From Streptomyces sp. AC555_RSS877 (GTDB taxonomy: Bacteria; Actinomycetota; Actinomycetes; Streptomycetales; Streptomycetaceae), in assembly GCF_019049245.1 (NCBI RefSeq), contig NZ_JAGMUK010000060.1, forward strand, positions 254,013-318,012: a stretch of 64,000 bases of DNA, in the 5' to 3' direction. How positions within the stretch are numbered: the first letter of the stretch is position 1; each line of letters begins with the position of its first letter. This document shows positions 33,923 through 42,530 of the stretch, in pieces. The position numbers and the translations under genes are program-made. Under the pieces are notes generated by a model that made no database searches, was not told where the DNA came from, and saw only the letters and a list, made by a program, of their open reading frames with translations.

Positions 33923-34033
33923 GGGGCCGTGTCGGGGGTGTCCGCCCGCAGCGGTTGGCGCGTCAACACGAGCACCTCGATGGGCAACCGATTCCGCGCC
34001 GTTCCGAGGACGGACACCCCCCGACACGGCCCC
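33923..34033. repeat. Long imperfect inverted repeat between convergent genes
   Basis: A 22-base left arm (33923-33944, beginning GGGGCCGTGTCGGGGG) and a 23-base right arm (34011-34033, ending CCGACACGGCCCC) are complementary with a single bulged base. A 66-base spacer separates them. It sits between the ends of allophanate hydrolase and the helicase. It may be a bidirectional terminator or a dispersed palindromic element. Confidence 0.75.
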
Positions 34034-34077
34034 GACCACCCCACCACGCAAGGCGCAAAGCGCAAGGAGAAGGCAAC

Positions 34078-36885
34078 TCACCCCACCGACGAGTAAGCGA
34101 CAACCCCCCGCAGCAGCTCGTCAACCGCCTTACGCGCGTTCTTCGCGACCGTAGACCCCTCGGCATGCGCGGCGGCCGAGATCTGCCCCAGCACATCGAT
34201 CACCTGCTTGCACCACCGCACGAAGTCACCCGCCGGCATCTCCACCTCGCGCAGGACTTCGTCGAGGCCCTTCCCGGAAGCCCACATGTACGCGGCCCAG
34301 GCGAAGCCGAGGTCCGGCTCGCGCTGGCCCACGCCCTCCGTCTGGGTGATCCGGAAGTCCTCCTCCAGCGCGTCCAGACGCCCCCAGATGCGGACCATCT
34401 CGCCGAGCGCGGCCTTCGCCCTGCCCGAGGGCACCTTGGGCGCCATGGCGTCGTCGGAGACCCGGGACTCGTACACCAACGCCGAGACGCAGGCGGCCAG
34501 TTCGGCAGGGGCCAGCCCCTCCCACACACCGGCCCGCAGGCACTCACTCGCCAGCAGATCCAGCTCGCCGTACAGCCGGGCCAGCCGCTTGCCGTGCTCG
34601 GTGACCTCGTCGGCGCGCAGGTAGTCCAGCTCGGTCAGCAGCGCGACGATCCGGTCGAACGTCCGCGCGATGGTGTTCGTACGCCCCTCGATACGCCGCT
34701 CCAGCTGCGAGGTGTCCCGCAGCAGCCGGTGGTAGCGCTCGGCCCAACGCGCATGGTCTTCCCGGTCGTTGCAGCCATGGCAGGGGTGCGCGCGGAGGGC
34801 CGTGCGCAGCCGGGCGATCTCCCGGTCGTCGGCGGCCTGGGACCGCTTCCTGCGGGCCCGCTCCGGCGGAATGTGCCCGGCCTTGGTGCGCAGCGCGGAG
34901 GCGAGGTCCCGACGGGACTGCGGGGAGCGCGGGTTGAAGGACTTCGGGATCCGCATCCGCTCCAACGCCTCGACGGGCACCGGGAAGTCCATCGACGCGA
35001 GCCGCTTGACCTGCCGCTCGGAGGTCAGCACCAGCGGACGCGGTCCGTCGTGCTGCTCGAACCCCCGATGGCCGTTCGACCGTCCGGCCGGCAGCCCCGG
35101 GTCCAGCACCAGCGCCAGGCCCGCGTACTTGCCGGTCGGGACGTGGATGACATCCCCCGGCTTGAGCTTCTCCAGCGCGACGGCGGCCTCGGCACGCCGC
35201 TGGCTGACACCCTGCCGGGCCAGCTCGGTCTCCCGGTCCTTGAGTTCGCGGCGCAGCTGCGCGTACTCCTCGAAGTCGCCGAGGTGACAGGTCATGGAGT
35301 CCTTGTAGCCCTCCAGCCCCTCCTCGTTGCGCTGCACCTGCCGCGAGATCCCGACCACCGACTTGTCGGCCTGGAACTGCGCGAAGGACGTCTCCAGCAG
35401 CTCCCGCGAACGATGCCGCCCGAACTGCTCCACCAGGTTGACCGCCATGTTGTACGACGGCTTGAAGCTGGAGCGCAGCGGATACGTGCGCGTGCCGGCC
35501 AGTCCCGCGAGGTGTTCGGGGCTCATGGCACGCTGCCACAGCACGACAGCGTGGCCCTCGACGTCGATGCCGCGCCGGCCGGCACGGCCGGTCAGCTGGG
35601 TGTACTCGCCGGGCGTGATGTCGGCATGCTGCTCGCCGTTCCACTTGACGAGCTTCTCCAGCACCACGGACCGCGCGGGCATGTTGATGCCCAGTGCCAG
35701 CGTCTCGGTCGCGAACACCGCCTTGACCAGGCCGCGTACGAACAGGTCCTCGACGACCTCCTTGAACGTCGGCAGCATGCCCGCGTGGTGGGCCGCGATG
35801 CCACGCTCCAGGCCCTCCAGCCACTCGTAGTAGCCGAGGACGTGCAGATCCTCCGTCGGGATGGAGGCCGTGCGCTCCGCGACCAGGGCGCGCACTCTCT
35901 CCCGCGCCTCGTCGTCGTTGAGCCGCAGGCCCGCGTGCAGGCACTGCTGGACGGCGGCCTCGCAGGCGGCACGGCTGAAGATGAAGGTGATGGCGGGCAG
36001 CAGGCCCTCGGAGTCCAGCCGTTCGATGACCTCGGGCCGGCTCGGTGTCCAGATGCGGGAGCGCTGCCGGCGCTCCCGCTCGCGGTCGGCTTCACGCATC
36101 GCGCGGCCGCGTTTGCGGTCCTGGTACGACGGCCGGCTGGCCTCCATCCGGGCCAGCCGCGAGAGGTCGGGATTGACGGCCTTCTTGTGGCCCTCCCCCT
36201 CCTCGAACAGGTCGTACATCCGCCGCCCGGCGAGCACGTGCTGGAACAGCGGCACGGGCCGGTGCTCGGAGACGATCACCTCGGTGTCGCCGCGCACGGT
36301 GTCGAGCCAGTCGCCGAACTCCTCGGCGTTCGACACGGTCGCCGACAGCGACACGAGCGTGACCGACTCCGGGAGGTGAATGATCACTTCTTCCCACACG
36401 GCCCCGCGGAAGCGGTCGGAGAGGTAGTGCACCTCGTCCATGACCACGTACCCGAGACCGAGGAGGGTCTGCGAGCCCGCGTACAGCATGTTCCGCAGCA
36501 CCTCGGTGGTCATCACGACCACCGGGGCGTCCGAGTTGACGCTGTTGTCGCCGGTGAGCAGGCCGACCTTGTCCGCGCCGTAACGACGGCACAGGTCGGC
36601 GTACTTCTGGTTCGACAGGGCCTTGATGGGTGTCGTGTAGAAGCACTTCTTGCCCTGCTGCAGGGCGAGGTGGACGGCGAACTCGCCGACGATCGTCTTG
36701 CCGGAGCCGGTCGGCGCGGCCACCAGGACGCCCTTGCCCGCCTCGAGCGCCTGACAGGACTCGATCTGGAAGGGGTCGAGGCCGAAGTCGTACATCTCGC
36801 GGAAACCGGCGAGCGCGGTGGCCTGCTCGACAGCGCGCCTACGTGCTGCCGCATACCGCTCGGCCGGTGAGAGGTCCTCTGTCAT
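34078..36885 (-). CDS. Ski2/Mtr4-like DEAD/DEAH-box RNA helicase
   Basis: The 935-residue protein has Walker A (AAPTGSGKT), the DEVH box (VVMDEVHYLSD), motif III (LSATVSN), motif VI region (QLTGRAGRRGIDVEG) and a C-terminal DSHCT-like helical domain. It is the actinobacterial HelY-type relative of eukaryotic Ski2/Mtr4 helicases and probably works in RNA turnover. ATG 36885 (MTEDLSPAERYAAAR) is chosen; the frame is open 25 codons further. It follows the lipid kinase gene by 85 bp in the same direction. A large plus-strand frame across it is a shadow. Confidence 0.9.
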   Translation of the reverse strand: MTEDLSPAERYAAARRRAVEQATALAGFREMYDFGLDPFQIESCQALEAGKGVLVAAPTGSGKTIVGEFAVHLALQQGKKCFYTTPIKALSNQKYADLCRRYGADKVGLLTGDNSVNSDAPVVVMTTEVLRNMLYAGSQTLLGLGYVVMDEVHYLSDRFRGAVWEEVIIHLPESVTLVSLSATVSNAEEFGDWLDTVRGDTEVIVSEHRPVPLFQHVLAGRRMYDLFEEGEGHKKAVNPDLSRLARMEASRPSYQDRKRGRAMREADRERERRQRSRIWTPSRPEVIERLDSEGLLPAITFIFSRAACEAAVQQCLHAGLRLNDDEARERVRALVAERTASIPTEDLHVLGYYEWLEGLERGIAAHHAGMLPTFKEVVEDLFVRGLVKAVFATETLALGINMPARSVVLEKLVKWNGEQHADITPGEYTQLTGRAGRRGIDVEGHAVVLWQRAMSPEHLAGLAGTRTYPLRSSFKPSYNMAVNLVEQFGRHRSRELLETSFAQFQADKSVVGISRQVQRNEEGLEGYKDSMTCHLGDFEEYAQLRRELKDRETELARQGVSQRRAEAAVALEKLKPGDVIHVPTGKYAGLALVLDPGLPAGRSNGHRGFEQHDGPRPLVLTSERQVKRLASMDFPVPVEALERMRIPKSFNPRSPQSRRDLASALRTKAGHIPPERARRKRSQAADDREIARLRTALRAHPCHGCNDREDHARWAERYHRLLRDTSQLERRIEGRTNTIARTFDRIVALLTELDYLRADEVTEHGKRLARLYGELDLLASECLRAGVWEGLAPAELAACVSALVYESRVSDDAMAPKVPSGRAKAALGEMVRIWGRLDALEEDFRITQTEGVGQREPDLGFAWAAYMWASGKGLDEVLREVEMPAGDFVRWCKQVIDVLGQISAAAHAEGSTVAKNARKAVDELLRGVVAYSSVG

Positions 36886-36970
36886 CGTGCTTTCGAGACT
36901 ACCGGGCCCCACTGACAACAGGACGATCATTATCCGGATCCGATGACGATAAACATGCAATTCCCGCAGC

Positions 36971-37861
36971 TCACGGCCCTATGATCCGGACGGCAGCCGG
37001 CATACAGCGCGCGATCAGCGGCAACGGCCCGAGCGGCTCGCCGTCGGCGTACCCGGTGATCCCCTGTGCGGCGATCTCCACCTTGGCCGCCCGCAGCACG
37101 GTGACCTTCGGGTGGTCGACGTGCCGGCCCCGGTACACGGCGGGGAACACCCTGAGCAGCGTCGTACGACTGCAGTCCCCGACCACCGTGACGTCGAACA
37201 GTCCGTCGGTGAGGTCGGCGCCCGGGCAGATCCGCATGCCGCCGCCGTACGAGGACCCGTTGCCGACGGCCACCAGGGTCGCCTCGGCCTCCCTGACGTC
37301 GCCGTCGTCCAGCGTGATCCGGTACGGATACGGGCGGAGGGCGGCGAGTTCGGCGAGCATCGCCAGGTCGTACTTGAGACGCCCCGTCGGCCATCGCATG
37401 CGGTTGCCGCGGTCGTTGACCCGGGAGTCGAAGCCGGAGGCGAGGACCGTGCCGAACCACCGGCCTTCCACCCGGCCGAGGTCGATGTCGCGCAGCCGGG
37501 TGCCCTTGAGGGCGTCGGCGATCAGGCGGCCCGCGGCGGCGGCGTCGCGCACGGGCAGGCCGAGGGCGCGGGCGAAGTCGTTGCCGGTGCCGACGGCAAC
37601 CAGGCCGAGCGGTGTACGCGTCCCGGCGACGGCCTGCAGCGCCAGATTCGCCATTCCGTCGCCGCCGACGGCGATCAGGGCGCCGGTGCCCTCGGCGACG
37701 GCGGCACGCGCGCGTGCGAGGGCGTCCTCGGCGTTCACGCCGACGACCGTACGCACCGAGAAGCCGGCCGCCCGGACAGCCGAAGCGGCCGGCTGCGCCG
37801 CGTGGGCGCCCCGGCCGCGACCCGCGGTGGGGTTGACGAAGAGGGTGATCTCGCTGGTCAC
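36971..37861 (-). CDS. Diacylglycerol kinase-like lipid kinase
   Basis: The 296-residue protein has the DAGK catalytic motifs: FVNPTAGRGRG near the start, VGGDGMAN (GGDG, about 65-70) and GTGNDFARALG (about 91-100). It is the DgkB/YegS type, phosphorylating diacylglycerol or a related lipid at the membrane. GTG 37861 is used as start. It lies 31 bp after tatC in the same direction, so it may be cotranscribed. Confidence 0.9.
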   Translation of the reverse strand: MTSEITLFVNPTAGRGRGAHAAQPAASAVRAAGFSVRTVVGVNAEDALARARAAVAEGTGALIAVGGDGMANLALQAVAGTRTPLGLVAVGTGNDFARALGLPVRDAAAAGRLIADALKGTRLRDIDLGRVEGRWFGTVLASGFDSRVNDRGNRMRWPTGRLKYDLAMLAELAALRPYPYRITLDDGDVREAEATLVAVGNGSSYGGGMRICPGADLTDGLFDVTVVGDCSRTTLLRVFPAVYRGRHVDHPKVTVLRAAKVEIAAQGITGYADGEPLGPLPLIARCMPAAVRIIGP

Positions 37862-37892
37862 GCCCCGGACGTTACAAGTGCGGGCGACCCGA

Positions 37893-38840
37893 TCAGGTCA
37901 CGTCGTCATAACCGTTGACCCGTTCCGCGCTCGCCTGCTCGGGCAGCGCCCGGCTGGCCGAGACGGTCTCCACCCCGCCGACTTCCTCGGGGGTGAGGTC
38001 GAGCTCGGAGGCCTCGTCGTCGGCGGGGCCCTCGGCCTCGCGCCGAGCCCGGCGCCTGTCATTGGCGAGAGCGATACCGGTCGCCATGAAGTACATGATC
38101 CAGATGGGGCCTGCCAGCGCCAGCATGGAGATGGGGTCCGTGCTGGGGGTGGCGATCGCGGCGAAGAGCGTGATGCCCATGATCATGCCGCGCCACCAGC
38201 CGGCCATCTTCTTGCCGGAGAGGACGCCACCGAAGTTCAGCATCACCAGCAGCAACGGCAACTCGAAGGAGAGCCCGAAGACGATGATCATCCGCATGAT
38301 GAGCTGCAGAAGGTCATCGAGGGGAAGCTGGTTGTCACTTCCGATGATGGAGAATTCCAGCATCACCGTCGCCATCTTGGGCAGCGACCAGTACGCGAAG
38401 TACGCCCCGGTGAGGAACAGCGGGAATCCGGCACCCACGAAGGCGAGGCCGTACTTCTTCTCGTGCCGGTGCAGACCCGGCGCCACGAACGCCCAGAGTT
38501 GGTACAGCCACACCGGGGTGGCGAGCACCACGCCCGAGGACAGCGACACGGTCAGAGCGAGCGTGAACGGGCTGAGCAGACCGTTCTGCACGATCCGCGC
38601 GCACTCGGTGTTCTCCGTGTTCTCCGCGAGCTCGGCGAAGCTGTAGTTGCACCCCACCGCTTCCAGAATGGGGTCCGTGAAGAACTGAATGATGTCCTTG
38701 TAGAAGAAGGCGGCGATGACCGTGGTGACAACGATCGCCAGCAGGCTCTTGACAAGGCGGTTGCGCAGCTCACGAAGGTGCTCCCCGAGGGGCATCCGCC
38801 CCTCGGGATCCTTCTCCTCTGTGCGGGCGGACTTCAGCAA
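37893..38840 (-). CDS. tatC: Sec-independent protein translocase TatC
   Basis: The 315-residue protein has six membrane segments and the TatC N-terminal motif GEHLRELRNRLVKS, LLSPFTLAL and the FGLSFELPLLLVMLNF region. It is the receptor component of the twin-arginine translocon for folded proteins. The assigned start is a TTG at 38840 behind a purine-rich stretch; ATG at 38795 (MPLGEHLREL) is the alternative. It follows tatA by 47 bp. The acidic cytosolic C-terminus is longer than in E. coli. Confidence 0.93.
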   Translation of the reverse strand: MLKSARTEEKDPEGRMPLGEHLRELRNRLVKSLLAIVVTTVIAAFFYKDIIQFFTDPILEAVGCNYSFAELAENTENTECARIVQNGLLSPFTLALTVSLSSGVVLATPVWLYQLWAFVAPGLHRHEKKYGLAFVGAGFPLFLTGAYFAYWSLPKMATVMLEFSIIGSDNQLPLDDLLQLIMRMIIVFGLSFELPLLLVMLNFGGVLSGKKMAGWWRGMIMGITLFAAIATPSTDPISMLALAGPIWIMYFMATGIALANDRRRARREAEGPADDEASELDLTPEEVGGVETVSASRALPEQASAERVNGYDDVT

Positions 38841-38887
38841 CCCACGTTCCCATCTCGTGCAGCGGGCCGGAGGTCACCGGCCCTGCG

Positions 38888-39178
38888 TCAGCGCTTGGTC
38901 GTGTCCGTCGGCTCGGTGACCGGGCGCGAGCTCGTCACGTCACCGGGAGCGGCCTGGATGGTGCGCTGGGCGGGGGGCTGCTGGTCGTCGTGCGGCGGGG
39001 CCGCGGGAGCGGACGCGTTGTCCTGACCCTCGGACTTCATCGCCTTGGCCTCGCTCTTGAGGATTCGCGCGGACTTGCCGAGCGAGCGCGCCATGTCCGG
39101 AAGCTTCTTGGCGCCGAACAGCAGGATGATGACGACGAGGATGAGAATGATCTCGGGGGCGCCGAGCCTTCCGAACAT
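38888..39178 (-). CDS. tatA: Sec-independent protein translocase TatA
   Basis: The 96-residue protein begins MFGRLGAPEIILILVVIILLFGAKKLPDMARSLGKS: one membrane helix, the FGAKKLP hinge and an amphipathic helix, as in TatA. A Pro/Gln-rich hydrophilic tail follows. It precedes tatC in the same operon. Its promoter region contains a striking TGTCCG-based dyad. Confidence 0.95.
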   Translation of the reverse strand: MFGRLGAPEIILILVVIILLFGAKKLPDMARSLGKSARILKSEAKAMKSEGQDNASAPAAPPHDDQQPPAQRTIQAAPGDVTSSRPVTEPTDTTKR

Positions 39179-39218
39179 AAGTCTTTACCTTCTCACCGAG
39201 GCGGCTGGGGTGGGGAGC

Positions 39219-39250
39219 TGTCCGACCGGTCGGACATGTGTCCGAACGAT
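39219..39250. promoter_or_regulatory. TGTCCG-based palindrome upstream of tatA
   Basis: An 18-base perfect palindrome TGTCCGACCGGTCGGACA (39219-39236) is followed after two bases by another TGTCCG (39239-39244), giving overlapping dyads. It lies 41 bases upstream of the tatA ATG, a suitable place for an operator. No known regulator is suggested by the motif. Confidence 0.6.
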
Positions 39251-39439
39251 CGTGCTGACAGCGATCGTAACGCTCAGGGGTAAACGCCTGGCAATCCCTG
39301 TGCGTACTCCCGGTCAGCGGTCCGGGCCTCGTTCTCCGGGCCGCGACGAGCAGCGTACCTGGCGGAACCACCAAGTCGACAGGGCGAAGTGACCCAAAGC
39401 GCATCACACCCGTAACTCACAGGGATCACACGGGGCGAC

Positions 39440-39634
39440 TCACAGTGAGTCCACGGAGCGGGCCGCGCTCAGGGAGGCACGCTCCAGATCCTCCGCGGCC
39501 CGGTTGATGCGCCGCGCCGAGTCCGTGACCTGCCTGCCCAGGCGCTGTGCCTCCAGGAAGACCCGTACGGCGAGCACACCGAGAACGGCGAGACCCAGAA
39601 AACCCACAGCTACCGCGAACATCGGCCAGAACAT
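39440..39634 (-). CDS. Small single-pass membrane protein
   Basis: The 64-residue protein has one hydrophobic segment (MFAVAVGFLGLAVLGVLAVRVF, residues about 5-27) followed by a helical, charged tail (EAQRLGRQVTDSARRINRAAEDLERASLSAARSV) that could form a coiled coil. It ends the pafB-pafC-zinc-ribbon gene string, 10 bp after its neighbour. Its function is unknown. The 260 bases between it and tatA hold only the tatA promoter region. Confidence 0.75.
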   Translation of the reverse strand: MFWPMFAVAVGFLGLAVLGVLAVRVFLEAQRLGRQVTDSARRINRAAEDLERASLSAARSVDSL

Positions 39635-39644
39635 GATGCCGAGC

Positions 39645-39935
39645 CTAGAGGGTCGAGTGGAGCCGCAAGGTCCTGACCCCGCCGCCGGTCAGCAGCTCGA
39701 CGATCCGCTCGCCCGCCGGCTTGCGGACGACCGTCGAGCAGTCGGGGCAGGTGAAGGAGTAGAAGGTCGTACGGCTCGTGGCGCCGATGGCCAGGCGCAG
39801 GGCGCTCGCGGCGAGCTCGAAGCGGCCCCGGCAGTCCGGGCAGCCTGCCCTGAACGTCACCGGGGTCACGTTCCGCATCCCGGCGAACGCGGCGGCCACC
39901 GTGACTGCCGCGCCGGGCGTCGACGACTCGCTCAA
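39645..39935 (-). CDS. Small zinc-ribbon protein
   Basis: The 96-residue protein has two CPDC pairs (AGCPDCRGRFEL and FTCPDCSTVV) that form a likely zinc ribbon. The start is a TTG (39935) overlapping the pafC stop (TTGA), with AGGAG eight bases upstream, so it is coupled to pafC. No homologue of known function comes to mind. Possibly it is a DNA- or RNA-binding accessory of the Paf regulators, but this is speculation. Confidence 0.8.
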   Translation of the reverse strand: MSESSTPGAAVTVAAAFAGMRNVTPVTFRAGCPDCRGRFELAASALRLAIGATSRTTFYSFTCPDCSTVVRKPAGERIVELLTGGGVRTLRLHSTL

Positions 39936-41002
39936 AGCGCCTGCTCCTGCCTGTCGTCCTGTCCGTCGTCCACCACGGGCGCTCCGGGAGCGCCGTGCGC
40001 CTCGACCCCGCCGTGCGCCTCGACCCCGTCGTACGCCGCCAGTGCCTCGCGGGCCGCCTCGCGGGCGCTGTCGGCGAGGTCGCGTGGCGAGACGATCCGG
40101 CCGTCCCGCCCGAGCCGCAGCGCGAGCCGCTTGAGCGACGCCGGTTCCGGGGTCCGCAGGGTGATACGTAGCCCGCCGTCCGGAAGCTCATCCGCACTGT
40201 CGTGCGGGTAGTATTCGGCGACCCAGCGCCCACCGGGGCCGACCTCGACGACCACCTCCGGGTCCTCGGCGGCGGGCTGCACCAGTCCCTCGGACAGGTC
40301 CCGCAACTCGATCTCGGGCGGCGCGGACGGCTCGTCGAGGATCTTGATCTCGGCGACCCGGTCGAGCCGGAAGGTGCGGCGCGCCTCGGAGCGGCGGCAC
40401 CAGGCCTCGACGTAGGTGTGACCGACGCTGACCAGCCGGATCGGGTCGATCTCGCGCTCGGTGACCTCGTCGCGGGCGGGCGAGTAGTAGCGGATCCACA
40501 GGCGGCGTCGCTCGGAGATGGCCCGGTCGACGTCCGCGAAGACGCCGCCCTCGGACTCGAAGGTGACCGACAGCCGGGAGCTGGCCCCGGCCTGCTCGCC
40601 GGCCGCGGCCTCCACCTTGGCGGTGGCCCGCAGCAGCGCCTGCCGGTCGCTCTCGCGCAGGCCGGGCAGCGTGGACACCGCGCGGGCGGCGACCAGGAGA
40701 GCGGTGGCCTCGTCGGCGGCGAGCCGCAGTGGCTCGGCTGCTTCTGCGCCGAGGGCAGCGGGGTTGTGCCACCAGATGCGCTCGCCGTCGGTGTCGATGT
40801 CGAGCAGATCGCCGCCGCGGAAGCTGGTACCGCACATGGGCAGCACGTCGAGGTCCGAGACCAGCTCGTCCTCGGTGATCCCGAAGGCCCGGGCCACGTC
40901 CTCGACCCGGGCGCCGGGACGCTCCCTCAGATACGTCATCAGGGAGAGCATCCGCCGGGTCTGGTCGATGGCGTTCGCCGGCCTGGCCGGTTTTCCCACC
41001 AC
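39932..41002 (-). CDS. pafC: WYL-domain transcription regulator PafC
   Basis: The 356-residue protein has an N-terminal winged helix (LMTYLRERPGARVEDVARAFGITEDELVSDLDVL), a WYL domain (about 165-245, IRYYSPARDEVTEREIDPIRLVSVGHTYVEAWCRRSEARRTFRLDRV) and a C-terminal WCX region. With PafB it forms the heterodimer that activates the RecA/LexA-independent DNA-damage response in mycobacteria. GTG 41002 is chosen, with GGGGAC upstream and 14 bp after pafB. It lies close to pafA, as is usual. Confidence 0.9.
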   Translation of the reverse strand: MVGKPARPANAIDQTRRMLSLMTYLRERPGARVEDVARAFGITEDELVSDLDVLPMCGTSFRGGDLLDIDTDGERIWWHNPAALGAEAAEPLRLAADEATALLVAARAVSTLPGLRESDRQALLRATAKVEAAAGEQAGASSRLSVTFESEGGVFADVDRAISERRRLWIRYYSPARDEVTEREIDPIRLVSVGHTYVEAWCRRSEARRTFRLDRVAEIKILDEPSAPPEIELRDLSEGLVQPAAEDPEVVVEVGPGGRWVAEYYPHDSADELPDGGLRITLRTPEPASLKRLALRLGRDGRIVSPRDLADSAREAAREALAAYDGVEAHGGVEAHGAPGAPVVDDGQDDRQEQAL

Positions 41003-41016
41003 GTTCTTACGTCCCC

Positions 41017-41970
41017 TCAGCCCTTGGCCACGGCACGTAGCCGGTCCAGCACGTCGGCCCGCAACTCGGCGGGTTCCAGGACCACCACGTCCGGACCGAA
41101 CTCCACCAGCCAGGCGTCCAGACCGTGGCCGTACGGAATCTCCAACTCGTCCCAGCCGTCGCCCAGTTCCCGGACCGAGACGGCCTTGGCCCGCAGGGGG
41201 TAGCCCGCCTCGGAGCGCAGCCGGATCAGCGCGGAGCGGTCGGCGGTCTCGCCGGCCCAGCTCGCGACGGTCTCGCGGACGGTGACGACGTCGGGGACGG
41301 GGGCGGTGTAGCGGGCGCCACGGGAGCGCACCTTGCCGGTGATCCGGGACAGCCGGAACACCCGCTCGGCGTTCCGGTCGCGGTCCCAGCCCGCGAGGTA
41401 CCAGTGGCCGCGCCAGCATTCCAGCGCCCACGGCTCGACGTGCCGGGGCTCGGGGCGGGCGGCGGTGGCCTTGCGGTAGTCGAAGACGACCGGGCGGCGG
41501 TCGCGGCAGGCCAGCATCAGCGGCTCGAACGCGGCCTCGTGCACCGGGATGCGTGGTTCCAGTGCGCCATGCGTCTCGTACGGGTCGAAGTCCTCGGGGA
41601 GTCCCGCGGCGCGCAGCTTCTGCAGGGCGCCACTGGCCGCGCCGGCGAGCCGGGCCTGTTGCCACACCTTGGCGGCCAGACCCAGGGCCGCAGCCTCCTC
41701 GGCGTCCAGGGTGACGGGTGGCAGGCGGTTGCTGTCGCGGCGGGCCAGGTAGCCGATCTCGCCGTCCAGGTTCTCGACGGTCTCGATGACCAGGCCGAGT
41801 TCGCGCAGATCGTCCTTGTCGCGCTCGAACATGCGGTTGAAGGAGTCGTCCGACCCGGCTTCCAGGTAGGCCTCGATGGACTCACGCAGCTCGCGCTTGC
41901 TGAGCGGCCGCCGCGTCCCGAGCAGACACAGCGCCAGGTTCATCAGTCGCTCGGCCTTGGCAATGGCCAT
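41017..41970 (-). CDS. pafB: WYL-domain transcription regulator PafB
   Basis: The 317-residue protein has a winged helix (ERLMNLALCLLGTRRPLSKRELRESIEAY), a WYL domain (about 140-215, including EPWALECWRGHWYLAGWDRDRNAERVFRLSRI) and a WCX tail. It pairs with PafC, the two genes being 14 bp apart. ATG 41970 is used with GGGAGG upstream; further upstream sequence in the frame does not look coding. Confidence 0.9.
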   Translation of the reverse strand: MAIAKAERLMNLALCLLGTRRPLSKRELRESIEAYLEAGSDDSFNRMFERDKDDLRELGLVIETVENLDGEIGYLARRDSNRLPPVTLDAEEAAALGLAAKVWQQARLAGAASGALQKLRAAGLPEDFDPYETHGALEPRIPVHEAAFEPLMLACRDRRPVVFDYRKATAARPEPRHVEPWALECWRGHWYLAGWDRDRNAERVFRLSRITGKVRSRGARYTAPVPDVVTVRETVASWAGETADRSALIRLRSEAGYPLRAKAVSVRELGDGWDELEIPYGHGLDAWLVEFGPDVVVLEPAELRADVLDRLRAVAKG

Positions 41971-42043
41971 CGACGCCCTTCGCCTCCCTATGGTGCTTAC
42001 GGACGATGACCGTACCGCCCCGAAGTGGCGCGGCAAAAGCCGA

Positions 42044-42071
42044 GGGCCCATGCCCGGACAGGCATGGGCCC
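42044..42071 (-). terminator. Terminator hairpin after the FKBP gene
   Basis: GGGCCCATGCC and GGCATGGGCCC form an 11-base perfect stem with a 6-base loop, 27 bases after the FKBP stop and upstream of pafB. Confidence 0.75.
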
Positions 42072-42098
42072 CAGGTGGTCGAGACCGGTCTGCGGCGA

Positions 42099-42470
42099 TC
42101 AGACCCCGAGGAGGTCGACCACGAAGATCAGCGTCTCACCGGGCTTGATCGCCGGGGTCGGGCTCTGGTTGCCGTAGGCGAGGTGGGCGGGGATGGTCAG
42201 CTGGCGGCGGCCGCCGACCTTCATGCCCTGCACGCCCTGGTCCCAGCCCTTGATGACCCGGCCGCCACCCAGCGGGAAGCGGAACGGGGTGCCGCGGTTC
42301 CAGCTGGCGTCGAACTCCTCGCCGGTGCTGAAGGCAACGCCGACGTAGTGGACGGTGACGGTCTGGCCGGCCTGCGCCACCTCGCCGTCGCCCTCCCAGA
42401 TGTCCTTGATCTCCAGCTCCGCCGGGGGCTCGCCGCCCGGGAAGTCGATCTCGGGCTTGTCGATGCTCAC
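42099..42470 (-). CDS. FKBP-type peptidyl-prolyl isomerase, cytosolic
   Basis: The 123-residue single-domain FKBP (VTVHYVGVAFSTGEEFDASW, FPLGGGRVIKGWDQGVQGMKVGGRRQLTIP, GETLIFVVDLLGV) has all active-site motifs and no signal sequence. It catalyses proline cis-trans isomerisation in the cytosol. GTG 42470 follows GGAG. It lies 60 bp after the FKBP lipoprotein gene in the same direction. Confidence 0.93.
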   Translation of the reverse strand: MSIDKPEIDFPGGEPPAELEIKDIWEGDGEVAQAGQTVTVHYVGVAFSTGEEFDASWNRGTPFRFPLGGGRVIKGWDQGVQGMKVGGRRQLTIPAHLAYGNQSPTPAIKPGETLIFVVDLLGV

Positions 42471-42530
42471 GTCTCTAGCTCCTGCTTGTGTACGGAAAGG
42501 CAACAGGCACAGTCTTGCATCTCGGCGGGA

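Noticed and set aside
33955..36870. A plus-strand open frame of 971 codons across the helicase gene.
   Set aside because: It is antisense to a complete helicase with all motifs and has no recognisable domain.
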